Source: Micromonospora zamorensis (lineage in GTDB: Bacteria; Actinomycetota; Actinomycetes; Mycobacteriales; Micromonosporaceae). Taken from it: 64,000 bases of DNA. The stretch spans positions 3,162,001 to 3,226,000 of the forward strand of contig NZ_LT607755.1 in the NCBI RefSeq assembly GCF_900090275.1. Direction: 5' to 3'. A program made the position numbers and the translations under genes. This document shows positions 42,320 to 51,979 of this stretch, one piece after another. The stretch's first letter is position 1. Every line of letters begins with the position of its first letter. The notes under the pieces are model-generated. The model was not told the DNA's origin. It searched no databases and saw nothing but the letters and a program-made list of their open reading frames with translations.

Positions 42320-42685
42320 GTGCACGCCTTCGACGTGCTGGGCGATCCGGTCCGGCGCCGCATCCTGGAGCTGCTCGCTGACGGCGAGCAGACCGCCGGC
42401 GCGGTCAGCGCGGTCATCCGCGACGAGTTCGGCATCTCCCAACCTGCCGTGTCCCAGCACCTCAAGGTGTTACGGGACAACGGCTTCGCCACCGTGCGGC
42501 CGGAGGGCACCCGGCGGTTGTACGCGGTCGACCCGCGCCCGCTGCGCGAGGTCGACGGCTGGCTGGAGCACTTCCGCCGGTTCTGGACCCCACCCCTGGC
42601 GGCACTCGCCACCGAGCTGGCCCGGGGCCGACGCGAGCGTCGGCTGCGTGGGCCCGCCGACCCACCCGACGAGAGGAACACCTGA
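42320..42685 (+). CDS. ArsR-family regulator with a rare TTA codon
   Basis: 121 aa. The winged helix is DPVRRRILELLADGEQTAGAV then ISQPAVSQHLKVLRDNGFATVRPEGTRRLYAV. It lacks the ELCVCDL-type Cys metal site of arsenic sensors and belongs to the branch paired with SRPBCC proteins; the partner gene overlaps its stop (TGATG). Leu51 is encoded by TTA (42470-42472), very rare in such G+C-rich genomes and in Streptomyces read by the developmental tRNA bldA. Confidence 0.88.
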   Translation: MHAFDVLGDPVRRRILELLADGEQTAGAVSAVIRDEFGISQPAVSQHLKVLRDNGFATVRPEGTRRLYAVDPRPLREVDGWLEHFRRFWTPPLAALATELARGRRERRLRGPADPPDERNT

Positions 42686-43326
42686 TGTTCGACGCGACCG
42701 AGCAGATCAACGCCGTGCAGCGGAAGGTCGGCAGCCGCACCCTGGAGGCCGGTGAGGCTCGGGTGACCACGATCAGCCAGACCTACGAGGCGACCGCCGA
42801 GGACCTGTGGGACGCCTGCACCAGCGCCGAGCGCATCCCGCGCTGGTTCCTGCCGATCACCGGTGACCTGCGGCTGGGCGGCACGTACCAGCTCCAGGGC
42901 AACGCCGGCGGCACCGTCGAGAGCTGCGAGCCGCCGCGCCGCTTCACCGCCACCTGGGAGATGGGCGGCGAGGTGAGCTGGATCGAGGTGCGGGTCACCC
43001 CGGTCGGCGACGAGCGGGCCCGCCTCGACCTGGACCACATCGCGCACGTCGACCAGGACCGGTGGGCCCAGTTCGGGCCGGGCGCGGTCGGCGTCGGCTG
43101 GGACCTCGGGCTACTCGGCCTCGCCTCGCACCTGGCCGGCGACGGCAGCGGGATCACCCCGGAGCAGGGCGCCGAGTGGACCGCCTCCGCCGAGGGACGG
43201 CGGGCCATGGAGCTGAGCAGCCACCTGTGGGGTGAGGCAAGCATCGCCGCCGGCACCGACGCCGACGAGGCGAAGGCCGCCGCCGAGCGCACCACCGCCT
43301 TCTACACCGGCGCCCCGCAGGCCTGA
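42685..43326 (+). CDS. SRPBCC (AHSA1-like) protein
   Basis: 213 aa. YEATAEDLWDACTSAERIPRWFLPITGDLRLGGTYQLQGNAGGTVESCEPPRRFTATWEM is the START-like domain opening, with the WF box and GGxY loop. Such proteins hold hydrophobic ligands in a helix-grip cavity. It is translationally coupled to the ArsR regulator, a very common pairing of unknown purpose. The C-terminus adds a helix with AAAERTTAFYTG. Confidence 0.85.
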   Translation: MFDATEQINAVQRKVGSRTLEAGEARVTTISQTYEATAEDLWDACTSAERIPRWFLPITGDLRLGGTYQLQGNAGGTVESCEPPRRFTATWEMGGEVSWIEVRVTPVGDERARLDLDHIAHVDQDRWAQFGPGAVGVGWDLGLLGLASHLAGDGSGITPEQGAEWTASAEGRRAMELSSHLWGEASIAAGTDADEAKAAAERTTAFYTGAPQA

Positions 43327-43365
43327 GCGCGGGCGGCGGCGCGGCAGCCTGAGCGGCGACCGGGG

Positions 43366-43371
43366 TAACGT
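43366..43371 (+). promoter_or_regulatory. -10 TAACGT of a leaderless mRNA
   Basis: TAACGT ends seven bases before ATG 43379 of the NUDIX gene. Confidence 0.5.
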
Positions 43372-43378
43372 GCTGCGG

Positions 43379-43888
43379 ATGACCGGCACGCCGTACTCGC
43401 ACTGCTCCTACTGCGGCGCCGCCTACCCGCCGGCCGCCGGATGGCCGCGGGTCTGCGCGGCCTGCGGCGAGACCGTCTGGCGCAACCCCCTGCCCGTGGC
43501 GGTCGCGGTGCTGCCGGTCCGCACGGCCGAGGGCCTGGGCGTGGTGGTCGTCCGCCGGGACATCGAGCCGGCCCGCGGCCTGCTCGCGCTGCCCGGCGGC
43601 TTCATCGAGTACGGCGAGGAGTGGTCCGACGCCCTCGTCCGTGAGCTGCGGGAGGAAACCGGCCTGGTCGCCGCGGCCGAGGACGCGCGACTGTTCGCGG
43701 TGCACGGCGCCCCGGCGGGCGGCACGATGATGATCTTCGGGGTGCTGCCCGAGCGAGCGGCCGAGGATCTGCCACCGTCGACGCCGACCGAGGAGGCGAC
43801 CGAGTGGCTGGTGCTCACCGACCCGGTCGAGCTGGCGTTCTCCACCCACACACGGGTCCTGGCCGAGTTCCTGACACCCACCTCCTGA
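43379..43888 (+). CDS. NUDIX hydrolase with N-terminal zinc ribbon
   Basis: 169 aa. Residues 9-33 hold a CxxC...CxxC ribbon (HCSYCGAAY, VCAACG). The NUDIX box is GGFIEYGEEWSDALVRELREETGL, matching GX5EX7REUXEEXGU. Ribbon-NUDIX proteins act on nucleotide-linked substrates such as NADH, but the exact substrate is not deducible. The chosen ATG follows a TAACGT -10 by seven bases. Confidence 0.88.
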   Translation: MTGTPYSHCSYCGAAYPPAAGWPRVCAACGETVWRNPLPVAVAVLPVRTAEGLGVVVVRRDIEPARGLLALPGGFIEYGEEWSDALVRELREETGLVAAAEDARLFAVHGAPAGGTMMIFGVLPERAAEDLPPSTPTEEATEWLVLTDPVELAFSTHTRVLAEFLTPTS

Positions 43889-43981
43889 CCCTCGCTCTCG
43901 GTCGCGTTGATCAAGAAACTTGCGCCGTCGCACCGCTAGGCTACGGCCTCGACGCCGCACGGCTCTTGAGAGGAGACGGAG

Positions 43982-44791
43982 ATGTCGCAGGACCAAACCG
44001 AGCAGCCTGTGGGAGGCTCGGCCGCCAAGATGGACATCACCGTGCCGCACTCGGCACGGGTGTGGAACTACTGGCTCGGCGGTAAGGACAACTTCGCCCC
44101 GGATCGCGAGGTCGGCCAACAGGTACGGGCGGTCTTCCCGGAAATCGTCGAGGCGGCACGGTATTCGCGCGCTTTTCTCGGACGAGCGGTAACGTATCTC
44201 GCCGCCGAGGCGGGGATCCGCCAGTTCCTCGACGTCGGTACCGGCCTACCCACGGCCGACAACACCCACGAGGTCGCCCAACGGATCACGCCGCAGGCGC
44301 GCGTCGTCTACGTCGACAACGACCCGATGGTTCTCGCGCACGCCCGGGTGCTCCTGACCAGCAGCCAGGAGGGTGCCACCCAGTATGTCGACGCCGACCT
44401 GCGCGACCCGGAGAGGATCGTCCAGGACGCTCGGGACACACTGGACTTCAGTGAGCCGATCGCGCTGATGCTGCTGGGCGTCATGGGTCACATCGAGAAG
44501 CCGGCCGAGGCGCGGGCCATCGTCAACACTCTGGTCTCGTCCCTACCATCGGGCAGCTTTCTGGCGATGTCCGACGGTACGGCTACCAGCGAGCGGGTCA
44601 TCGAGTCGCATCGGCAGTACAACGAAAGCGGTGCCCTGCCGTACCACCTGCGTGCGGTCGCGGACTTCACGGCGTTCTTCGACGGCCTCGACCTGGTCGA
44701 GCCGGGTGTCGTGCCGCTGGGGCACTGGCGGACTGACAGCAGGCCCCCGGCCATGGTGGACGGCTACTGCGGGGTCGCCCGCGTGCTCTGA
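43982..44791 (+). CDS. DUF574 SAM-dependent methyltransferase
   Basis: 269 aa, ATG preceded by GAGAGGAGAC. The actinomycete DUF574 family opens with IDITVPHSARVWNYWLGGKDNF-like text, here KMDITVPHSARVWNYW. The SAM motif is FLDVGTGLPTADNTHEVAQ, with acidic VVYVDNDPM two strands later. Many paralogues exist per genome, and substrates are mostly unknown. It stands alone, followed by a convergent kinase gene. Confidence 0.88.
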   Translation: MSQDQTEQPVGGSAAKMDITVPHSARVWNYWLGGKDNFAPDREVGQQVRAVFPEIVEAARYSRAFLGRAVTYLAAEAGIRQFLDVGTGLPTADNTHEVAQRITPQARVVYVDNDPMVLAHARVLLTSSQEGATQYVDADLRDPERIVQDARDTLDFSEPIALMLLGVMGHIEKPAEARAIVNTLVSSLPSGSFLAMSDGTATSERVIESHRQYNESGALPYHLRAVADFTAFFDGLDLVEPGVVPLGHWRTDSRPPAMVDGYCGVARVL

Positions 44792-44874
44792 CGCCTCTCA
44801 CCCCGTACGCCGTTCGGCGGGTCGCTTGATGGTTAGTTGCTGGCGTCGGCCATGACCAGTTCCCCGACGCGCCT

Positions 44875-46320
44875 CTAGGTAGCCTGCGCGTCGCCCGGCA
44901 CCTCGGTGATCGGCAGCAGGACCCGGAACGTGGTCCGTCCGGGCTCGGTCTCCACCCGAATGTCGCCGTGGTGCTTGTGCACCACGATTCGGTACGAGAT
45001 GTCCAGCCCCAGGCCGGTGCCCGCGCCGACCGGCTTGGTGGTGAAGAACGGCTCGAAGATGCGTGGACGCACCTCGGGCGGGATACCCGGGCCGGTGTCG
45101 GTGACCTCCACCGCCAGCGAGTCACCGAGACGTCCGGTGTGGACGGTCAGCACCCCCTTCTCCCCCATCGCGCCCAACGCGTTGTCGATCAGGTTGGTCC
45201 ACACCTGGTTCAGCTCGGCCGCGTACGCCGGGATGGGCGGGATGCCGCGGTCGTACTCGCGGACCAGCTTGACCTCGGCGGGGATCTTGCCCTTGAACAT
45301 CACCAGGGTGGCGTCGAGCAGGTCGTGCACGTCCACCACCCGGTGCGGCGCGCGGTCCAGCTGCGAGTACTGCTTGGCGGCGCCCACCAGGCCGGAGATC
45401 CGGGTGACCGCGTCACCGATCTCGCGCATCAGCAGCTCGGTGTCGACCGTGTAGGTGAGCCACCGCACCGCCGCCTCCAGGTCGGCGGGTCCGACCGCAG
45501 CCTTCACCTCCGTCAGCCAGGCCGTGTCGAGGCCGCCCCCGACCAGGATCGGCGCCAGGTCCCAGGCGCCGCCGACGCCGTGCTCCTCCAGCCAGTCGGT
45601 CAGGGTGTCCTCGGCGTCAGCCGTGGCCATCGGGGTCAACTTCGGTGCGGTGGCAACCCGGGCGACAGCCTCCTCCTGCAACGCGACGAGACCGTGCAGG
45701 GCCCTGCCGTCGAGCCGCCCGTCGGCGATCATCGCGAGCTTGTGCCGCATCCCGGCGACCCGGTCGCGCAGCACCGAGGTGGCCCGCACCGCCGCCGCGG
45801 CCGGGTTGTTCAGCTCGTGGGTCAGACCCGCCGAGAGCGAACCGAGGGCCAGCAGCCGCTCCCGTTCACCGACGATGGTCTGGGAGTCCCGCATACCGAA
45901 GAACAACCCCTCCAACAGGTGCATCGGCATCGGGAACCAGGACCGCAGGGCGTGCGCGAAATCCTCCGCCGGCAACACGAAGAAGTCCGCGTCGGTCACC
46001 GCCCGCAGGCTGTTGCGGTAGACCTGATCGACCTGGTCACCGAGGTACGCCTGGACAGCTCCGCCGTACACGCCGCGCTGGTCGGTGCGGCTGACCTCGA
46101 CGTCGTCACCACGCACCTGCCGACTCAGCGCCACCGCACCGCGCACCAACACGAAGAAGCAGGTAGCGGGCTCGCCCTCGGCGTACACGAGGGTGCCCCC
46201 GGCGCGCTGCTCGACCCGGCCGCGCTCGGCCAACCAGTCGAGCTGCCCGTCGTCCAGGGCCTCGAACAGGAACAGGGTACGCAGCTGCGCGGGTGTCAGC
46301 CGATCAGACTCCATGGTCAC
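44875..46320 (-). CDS. Histidine kinase with N-terminal cyclic-nucleotide-binding domain
   Basis: 481 aa, GTG 46320 with GAAGGAGG upstream. Residues 15-125 are a Crp-type cNMP-binding domain (LFLFEALDDGQLDWLAERG, GEPATCFFVLVRGAVAL). The phospho-His motif is SLSAGLTHELNNPAAAAVRA near residue 168. The ATPase has N-box WTNLIDNALGAM, DTGPGIP and GTGLGLDIS. There is no transmembrane segment, so it senses an internal signal. It lies downstream of a receiver-FAD oxidoreductase fusion on the same strand, its probable partner. Confidence 0.9.
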   Translation of the reverse strand: MTMESDRLTPAQLRTLFLFEALDDGQLDWLAERGRVEQRAGGTLVYAEGEPATCFFVLVRGAVALSRQVRGDDVEVSRTDQRGVYGGAVQAYLGDQVDQVYRNSLRAVTDADFFVLPAEDFAHALRSWFPMPMHLLEGLFFGMRDSQTIVGERERLLALGSLSAGLTHELNNPAAAAVRATSVLRDRVAGMRHKLAMIADGRLDGRALHGLVALQEEAVARVATAPKLTPMATADAEDTLTDWLEEHGVGGAWDLAPILVGGGLDTAWLTEVKAAVGPADLEAAVRWLTYTVDTELLMREIGDAVTRISGLVGAAKQYSQLDRAPHRVVDVHDLLDATLVMFKGKIPAEVKLVREYDRGIPPIPAYAAELNQVWTNLIDNALGAMGEKGVLTVHTGRLGDSLAVEVTDTGPGIPPEVRPRIFEPFFTTKPVGAGTGLGLDISYRIVVHKHHGDIRVETEPGRTTFRVLLPITEVPGDAQAT

Positions 46321-46375
46321 TGGGCCTCCTTCGTTCGCGACTGCGGGGCTCGCAGAACCGGCTCACTCCTCGCGC

Positions 46376-48034
46376 TCACTGGGCCTCCAGGTAGCGGTGC
46401 ACGAGCGAGACGGCCATCGCACCCTCGCCGACGGCCGAGGCGACCCGCTTGACCGAATCGGCGCGCACGTCACCGGCGGCGAACACCCCCGGCACGCTGG
46501 TCTCCAGGTGGTACGGGTCGCGCGACAGCGACCAGCCCGCCGGCCGTCGTCCGCCGGCGAGCAGATCCGGGCCGGTGACGATGAAGCCGCGCGGGTCGCG
46601 GACCAGCACCCCGTCCAGCCAGTCGGTACGCGGCTCCGCACCGATGAAGATGAACAGCCAGGACGTGTCGACCGAACGGGACTCCCCGGTCCGCGTGTCG
46701 CAGAGGGTGAGCCGTTCCAGGTGGTCCTCCCCGGACCCACCGACCACGGCGGTGTACGGGTGCACGGTGATCCGGTCGATCCGTTCCAACTGGTCGATCA
46801 GGTAACGCGACATCGAGGCGGTCAGGTCCGCGCCGCGGATCAGCAGGTGCACCTTCGACGCGTACCGGGAGAAGTGCACCGCCGCCTGCCCGGCGGAGTT
46901 GGCCCCGCCGACGATGTAGACCTCCTGCTCGACGCAGCTCGGCGCCTCGGTGGCGGCCGCACCGTAGAACACCCCCCGGCCGGTGAAGTCGGCCAGCCCG
47001 GGGGCGTCGAGCACCCGGTACGACACGCCGGTGGCCAGCACCACTGTGTGCGCCGCGATCTCGGTGCCGTCGCCGAAGCGCAGCAGCCGGGCGCCCCCGG
47101 CCTCACTGAGACCGACGACCTCCCGGGCACTGAGCAGCTCGGCGCCGAACTTCACCGCCTGCCGCCGGGCCCGGTCGGTCAACTGCGCGCCGGAGACGCC
47201 GTCCGGGAAGCCCAGGTAGTTCTCGATCCGGCTGCTCTGCCCGGCCTGACCACCGGTGGCCCGCCGCTCGACGAGCACGGTCCGCAGCCCCTCCGACGCG
47301 CCGTACACCGCCGAGCCGAGGCCGGCCGGACCACCGCCGATCACCACCAGGTCGTAGAAGTCGCACGCCGGCACCACTGTCAACCCGGCCAGCGCGGCCA
47401 GCTCGGTCTCATTCGGGGCGATCAGCGCCTTGCCCTCGGGGGTCACCACCAGCGGTACGTCCGCCTCGGTGGCACCGGCCGCGTCGAGCAGGCGGACGCC
47501 CTCCGGGTCGTCCGACAGCAGCCAGCGGTACGGCACCAGGTTGCGGGCGAGGAAGTCGCGGACCTTGAACGACGGCGCCGACCAGCGGTGCCCGACGACC
47601 CGGATCTCGGCGCTGGCCGCGTCCGGGGTGACCGCCCACGCCTCCAACAGCCCGTCCACCACCGGGTACAGCTTCTCCTCCGGCGGATGCCACGGCTTGA
47701 GCAGGTAGTGGTCCAGGTCGACCACGTTGATGGCCTCGATCGCGGCGTCGGTGTCCGCGTACGCGGTGAGCAGCACCCGGCGGGCGGCCGGGAAGATGTC
47801 CATGGCCGCCTCGAGGAACTCCACCCCGGTCATCTCCGGCATCCGGTGGTCGGCCAGCAGCAGCGCCACCTGTTCGCCGCGCAGTTTGACCTCTCGCAGC
47901 GCGTCCAGCGCCTCCGGCCCGGAGGAGGCCCGCAGCACCCGGTAGCGGTCGCCGTAGCGGCGCCGGACGTCCCGGGCCACCGCCCGGGACACCACGGGGT
48001 CGTCGTCGACGGTCAGGATCACCGGGTTCGCCAT
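46376..48034 (-). CDS. Receiver domain fused to thioredoxin-reductase-like FAD oxidoreductase
   Basis: 552 aa. Residues 5-120 are a CheY-like receiver with VDDD at 9-12, phospho-acceptor Asp62 in LLADHRMPEMTG, Thr in LLTAY and Lys in LLKPW. A thioredoxin-like linker region follows (VVGHRWSAPSFKVRDFLARN). From residue 225 is a two-dinucleotide-domain FAD protein (DLVVIGGGPAGLGSAVYGASEG, VYIVGGANSAGQAAVHFS, VFAAGDVR). The redox CxxC of true thioredoxin reductase is missing: the site reads TEAPSCVEQ with a single Cys. Phosphorylation may gate a redox or flavin-sensing activity. Partner of the kinase gene 56 bases downstream. Confidence 0.9.
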   Translation of the reverse strand: MANPVILTVDDDPVVSRAVARDVRRRYGDRYRVLRASSGPEALDALREVKLRGEQVALLLADHRMPEMTGVEFLEAAMDIFPAARRVLLTAYADTDAAIEAINVVDLDHYLLKPWHPPEEKLYPVVDGLLEAWAVTPDAASAEIRVVGHRWSAPSFKVRDFLARNLVPYRWLLSDDPEGVRLLDAAGATEADVPLVVTPEGKALIAPNETELAALAGLTVVPACDFYDLVVIGGGPAGLGSAVYGASEGLRTVLVERRATGGQAGQSSRIENYLGFPDGVSGAQLTDRARRQAVKFGAELLSAREVVGLSEAGGARLLRFGDGTEIAAHTVVLATGVSYRVLDAPGLADFTGRGVFYGAAATEAPSCVEQEVYIVGGANSAGQAAVHFSRYASKVHLLIRGADLTASMSRYLIDQLERIDRITVHPYTAVVGGSGEDHLERLTLCDTRTGESRSVDTSWLFIFIGAEPRTDWLDGVLVRDPRGFIVTGPDLLAGGRRPAGWSLSRDPYHLETSVPGVFAAGDVRADSVKRVASAVGEGAMAVSLVHRYLEAQ

Positions 48035-48185
48035 GGCGCCATGAAACCACCTGGCACGGGTCGACCGCACCAAGGCGTGAGCTCCACCGCACGGTTGACC
48101 GGCCCGGGACCGGGTAAGCCGGTGAGCCGCACGGGCGCCCGAACACCGGCGACCCGCCCGGTTGCGTGCACACCTCGGGGGGCCC

Positions 48186-50441
48186 ATGGCGGACGCGACA
48201 CCGACCGGACCGACGATGTCGGGCGCGATAGTGGAGCTGCGGGTGCACGGCGTCTCCGGCGCGGGGGCGGACCAGGTGCTGGACCGGCCGTACGTGCACC
48301 AGGTCGCCGGGGACCGCAGCGGAGGGTTCTACCGACCGCGCCCCGGCTATCCGGACTCGACGGGAACGGACGGGGTGACGCTGGAGGCGTACCGCTGGAG
48401 CGACCTGCCGTCCGGCACGGCCGTGCGGACGCTGTCGTTGGTGTTCCTGTTGCCGTTCATGCTCTGCAACGTGGCGCTCTGGATGCGCCCGGCGAACACC
48501 GCTTCGAAGCTCGGCTTCATGGCGCTGTGCCGGGTGCTCGCCCTCACCCTCACCATGCTCTACGTGCTCTCCATCGTCGGGGTGGCGTTGGACCTGGTCG
48601 CCTGGCGCTGCATGGACACCCCGTCGTGCCTGGCCGGGCGGAGCTGGCTGTCCTGGCTCGGCGGACGCCCGACCGGGCTGCGCCTGGGTGTGCTGGCGTT
48701 GGTGCCGGTCGCCGCCATCGGGTTGGTCTGGTGGCTCGGCGCCCGCCCGGGCCACTCGTTCGACGCGTTCCGGACCCCGTCGACCCCGACCTCGAAGCAC
48801 CAGTTGAGTGCGGTCGGCCAGTGGGACGGCGAGCCACTGGTGGGTCGGCTGCGCTCGGTCCACGTCGCGGCGGCGTTCGCCACCCTCGACGGCAGCCTGC
48901 TGGCCGCCCGTGTCAGCCAGCACCGCTCGTGGGTGATGGTGATCCTGCTGGCGGCCACCGGGGCGGTGCTGCTGACCTGCCTGGTCCTGCTCACCGTGGT
49001 GCCGAGCATCGACCGGACCGACCCGGCGCCCCGGGTGGACGCCTTCTTCCGCGGGCTGCGCACGATCGCCTGCGGTGTGACGGTCCTGGTGATCGTGCAC
49101 GTCGTCATCAGTCCGGCCCCGTGGCCGCAGGACCGTGCGCTGCCGGGTTACGGCGCGATGGTGGCCTGGCTGTTCGTCAGCCAGATGATGCTGGTGACCG
49201 CCCTCGCCGCGCTGGTGATCTGGCGGCGGGGCGGCGGGCAGCACGGGGCGCCGCTGCGTTCGTTGGGTGCGCCGGTCTTCGTCACGATCGCGGCCGGACT
49301 CGCCGTGGCGTTCTCCGCCGAGCTGGTCTACCGGGTGGCGGACCTGCTTGATCGCGAGGGGACGACCGCGGACGGCCTGGAGACCAGCCCTCCCCTGCCG
49401 TACAAGTGGGCGATCTTCGGGTTTTTCATGGCGGTGGTGACCGCCCTGCTGGTGGCGGCTCTGGTCACCAGGCTGACCCGGCGCGGGCGGCGGCGGGCCG
49501 CCCAGGCGATCGTGGCCGCCGACTTTCCGCACGCGCCCGCGTCGGCGGCGGACCGGCTGCGTCGGGTCGAGCGGGCGATAGCCCGGGCCCGGTTCACCGA
49601 GCGGCTGGAACCGCTCTCCGTGGTGTACGCCGGGCTGGCGGCGCTCGGCCTGTCCACCAGCGTTCTCGGCCTGCTCCAGCTCATGCCGGGCGAGTTGGCG
49701 CAGCGCTACGTCGGGGTGCCCGAGAGCATGGTCAACTTCCTGATCGGGTCGGGCAGCTACGCGATCGCCGCGATCCTGCTCGGCCTGGTGATCGGCGGCC
49801 TCTTCGCCTATCGCACGGCCGGGTTCCGTCGCTACGTGGGTGTGCTCTGGGACCTGGGCACGTTCTGGCCCCGGGCGGCACACCCGTTCGCGCCGCCCTG
49901 CTATGCCGAGCGGGCCGTGCCGGAGTTGGCCAAGCGGATCTCCTACCTGGTGGAACAGGGTCACGGCGTGCTCCTGGCCGGGCACAGCCACGGCTCGGTG
50001 CTGCTCGCCGCCACGGTGCTGCAACTGCCCACCCGGATCACCGACCGGGTCGCCCTGCTGACCTACGGGTCGCCACTGGGTCGGTTGTACTCGCGGCTGT
50101 TCCCGGCGTACGCCGACGAGCCGGCGCTGCGGGAGATCGGCGAGCGGGTCGGCTGGCGCTGGATCAACCTGTGGCGCGACACCGACCCGATCGGCGGGTG
50201 GATCTTCGCCTCCCACCGGCCCGGGGAGGCGGAGACGCTGACCGGGCCGGCGGCGATGGTGGATCGCCGGTTGGTCGACCCGGAGGATGTGGTGCCGGCG
50301 CCCAGCGACAGCGTTCCCCCACCGATCCTGGGGCACTGGCCGTGTGAGTCGCAGGATGAATTCGCCGAGTCGGTGCGGGAGCTGACCGGGCGACTGCTCC
50401 CGGGGCGGCAAGCGACCGGCGGAGCCGGCCGGCCCGGCTGA
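48186..50441 (+). CDS. Polytopic membrane protein with alpha/beta-hydrolase motif
   Basis: 751 aa. It opens with a cytosolic segment [18 protein letters not shown] that looks like the first strand of a serine hydrolase. Several membrane helices follow ([40 protein letters not shown] and others to about residue 545). The catalytic-like GHSHGSV then occurs near residue 600 in [18 protein letters not shown], the GxSxG elbow. Later His/Asp candidates are in [10 protein letters not shown]. The unusual split of hydrolase strands around a membrane core recurs in actinomycete proteins. Lipase-like action at the membrane is inferred. Confidence 0.72.
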   Translation: MADATPTGPTMSGAIVELRVHGVSGAGADQVLDRPYVHQVAGDRSGGFYRPRPGYPDSTGTDGVTLEAYRWSDLPSGTAVRTLSLVFLLPFMLCNVALWMRPANTASKLGFMALCRVLALTLTMLYVLSIVGVALDLVAWRCMDTPSCLAGRSWLSWLGGRPTGLRLGVLALVPVAAIGLVWWLGARPGHSFDAFRTPSTPTSKHQLSAVGQWDGEPLVGRLRSVHVAAAFATLDGSLLAARVSQHRSWVMVILLAATGAVLLTCLVLLTVVPSIDRTDPAPRVDAFFRGLRTIACGVTVLVIVHVVISPAPWPQDRALPGYGAMVAWLFVSQMMLVTALAALVIWRRGGGQHGAPLRSLGAPVFVTIAAGLAVAFSAELVYRVADLLDREGTTADGLETSPPLPYKWAIFGFFMAVVTALLVAALVTRLTRRGRRRAAQAIVAADFPHAPASAADRLRRVERAIARARFTERLEPLSVVYAGLAALGLSTSVLGLLQLMPGELAQRYVGVPESMVNFLIGSGSYAIAAILLGLVIGGLFAYRTAGFRRYVGVLWDLGTFWPRAAHPFAPPCYAERAVPELAKRISYLVEQGHGVLLAGHSHGSVLLAATVLQLPTRITDRVALLTYGSPLGRLYSRLFPAYADEPALREIGERVGWRWINLWRDTDPIGGWIFASHRPGEAETLTGPAAMVDRRLVDPEDVVPAPSDSVPPPILGHWPCESQDEFAESVRELTGRLLPGRQATGGAGRPG

Positions 50442-50454
50442 GGCAGCGGCCGGA

Positions 50455-50460
50455 TATCGT
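50455..50460 (+). promoter_or_regulatory. -10 TATCGT of a leaderless smpB mRNA
   Basis: TATCGT ends six bases before GTG 50467; no ribosome site is present. Confidence 0.5.
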
Positions 50461-50466
50461 CGCGGG

Positions 50467-50958
50467 GTGAGCCCCTCCAAGCAGCCCGAACGCCGGTTGA
50501 TCGCCTCGAACAAGAAGGCCCGGCACGAGTACACAGTGCTGCGGACGTACGAGGCGGGGATCGTGCTGGTCGGGACCGAGGTGAAGTCGCTGCGCGAGGG
50601 GCGGGCCTCGCTGGTGGACGCGTTCGCGCACGAACGCGACGGTGAGATCGTGCTGTACGGCCTGCACATCGCCGAGTACACCTACGGCACCTGGACCAAC
50701 CACGCTCCTCGCCGCAATCGCAAGCTGCTGCTGCACCGGGCCGAGATCGACCGGATCCTGGACAAGGTCCGCGAGGGTGGGGTGACCATGGTCCCGCTGT
50801 CGATGTACTTCGAGAACGGCTATGCCAAGGTCGAGCTGGCCCTGGCCAAGGGCAAGCGCTCCTACGACAAGCGGCAGACGCTGGCCGAGCGCGACGCCAA
50901 CCGCGAGATCGCCCGCGAGCTGGGCCGGCACCTCAAGGGCCACCCCCGCCGACCCTGA
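50467..50958 (+). CDS. smpB: SsrA-binding protein SmpB
   Basis: 163 aa, standard length. Family landmarks are [72 protein letters not shown] and the basic C-terminal tail [21 protein letters not shown]. SmpB delivers tmRNA to stalled ribosomes. The tmRNA gene, often nearby in other genomes, is not evident in the window. Confidence 0.96.
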   Translation: MSPSKQPERRLIASNKKARHEYTVLRTYEAGIVLVGTEVKSLREGRASLVDAFAHERDGEIVLYGLHIAEYTYGTWTNHAPRRNRKLLLHRAEIDRILDKVREGGVTMVPLSMYFENGYAKVELALAKGKRSYDKRQTLAERDANREIARELGRHLKGHPRRP

Positions 50959-50973
50959 CCCCCACCCTTCTCG

Positions 50974-51840
50974 CTAGCGGCCGATCTTGTCCAACTCGGC
51001 GAGGTCGTCGTCGGAGAGGGGCAGTGCGGCGCCCGCGATGTTCTCGCGCAGGTGCGTCGTGGACGAGGTGCCCGGGATCAGCAGGATGTTCGACGAACGC
51101 CGCAGCAGCCAGGCCAGGGCGACCGACATCGGTGCCGCCTCCAGCCGAGCGGCCACGGTCGAGAGCACCGAGGACTGCAGGGGGCTGAAGCCGCCGAGCG
51201 GAAAGAACGGCACATAGGCGACGCCCTGCTCGGCGAGCGCGTCGATCAGCTCGTCGTCCTGGCGGTGCGCGAGGTTGTACATGTTCTGCACGCACACGAT
51301 CGGCGCGATGGCCTGCGCCTCGGCGACCTGTTCCGGCGTCGCGTTGCTCACTCCGAGGTGCCGGATCAGGCCCTGCTGCTGAAGGCCGGCGAGTGTCTCG
51401 AACGCCTCGGCGACCGAACCGGGCTGCGGGCCTGCGGCATCGCCGAGCCGGAGGTTGACAAGGTCGAGCACGTCGAGGCCGAGGGTCTCGAGGTTCTCGT
51501 GCACGGACCGGCGCAGGCTGGCCGGGTCACGGGCCGGTGGCCAGCCGCCCTGCTGGTCGCGGTTCGCGCCGACCTTGGTCACGATGTGCAGCGAATCGGG
51601 GTACGGGTGCAGCGCTTCCCGGATCAGCTGGTTGGTGACATGCGGCCCGTAGGCCTCGGAGGTGTCGATGTGGGTGATGCCCAACTCGACGGCCGCGCGA
51701 AGGACGGCGAGTGCGCCACCGCGGTCGGCCGGCGGTCCCATGACCCAGGGGCCGGCCAGCTGCATGGCGCCGTAGCCGAACCGGGTGACCGGCAGGTCTC
51801 CCAGCGTCCAGGTGCCGCCGGGAAGGGAGGTGGAGACCAT
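50974..51840 (-). CDS. Aldo/keto reductase
   Basis: 288 aa from ATG 51840 with AGAGG upstream. TIM-barrel signature: GITHIDTSEAYGPHVTNQLI with the catalytic Asp/Tyr, HIVTKVGANR with the Lys, LIRHLGVSNATPEQVAEA and a late IPGTSSTTHLREN cofactor segment. NADPH-dependent reduction of small carbonyls. Divergent from a HxlR regulator whose gene likely controls it. Confidence 0.9.
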   Translation of the reverse strand: MVSTSLPGGTWTLGDLPVTRFGYGAMQLAGPWVMGPPADRGGALAVLRAAVELGITHIDTSEAYGPHVTNQLIREALHPYPDSLHIVTKVGANRDQQGGWPPARDPASLRRSVHENLETLGLDVLDLVNLRLGDAAGPQPGSVAEAFETLAGLQQQGLIRHLGVSNATPEQVAEAQAIAPIVCVQNMYNLAHRQDDELIDALAEQGVAYVPFFPLGGFSPLQSSVLSTVAARLEAAPMSVALAWLLRRSSNILLIPGTSSTTHLRENIAGAALPLSDDDLAELDKIGR

Positions 51841-51914
51841 GTTCGTACCTCTGGCTTTCGTGTCGCACTGAGCGGTGCTGGTGCATCGTCTACCTGCTCC
51901 ACTATCGGGGTGTA

Positions 51915-51947
51915 ACTTCACGATGGGAAGTAGGCACCTGAGGGTGC
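51915..51947. promoter_or_regulatory. Paired inverted repeats between the reductase and HxlR genes
   Basis: ACTTC-N7-GAAGT (51915-51931) is followed by GCACC-TGAG-GGTGC (51934-51947). Both are perfect five-base palindromes in the divergent gap, candidate HxlR sites. Confidence 0.5.
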
Positions 51948-51979
51948 GTAACGCCCCCAGCGGCGGGAGGAGCGGTCCG

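Noticed and set aside
46085..49351. Very long open frames on the strand opposite to clear genes (also around 1526-3187, 3202-5493, 22789-24984, 27792-30092 and 47409-50681)
   Set aside because: They are antisense shadows produced by extreme G+C content; their translations are Arg/Ala/Gly/Pro/His-rich with no domain, and they oppose genes with strong motifs.
50959..50973. tmRNA gene next to smpB
   Set aside because: Only 15 bases separate smpB from the convergent reductase, and no tRNA-Ala-like ends or tag reading frame were seen nearby.
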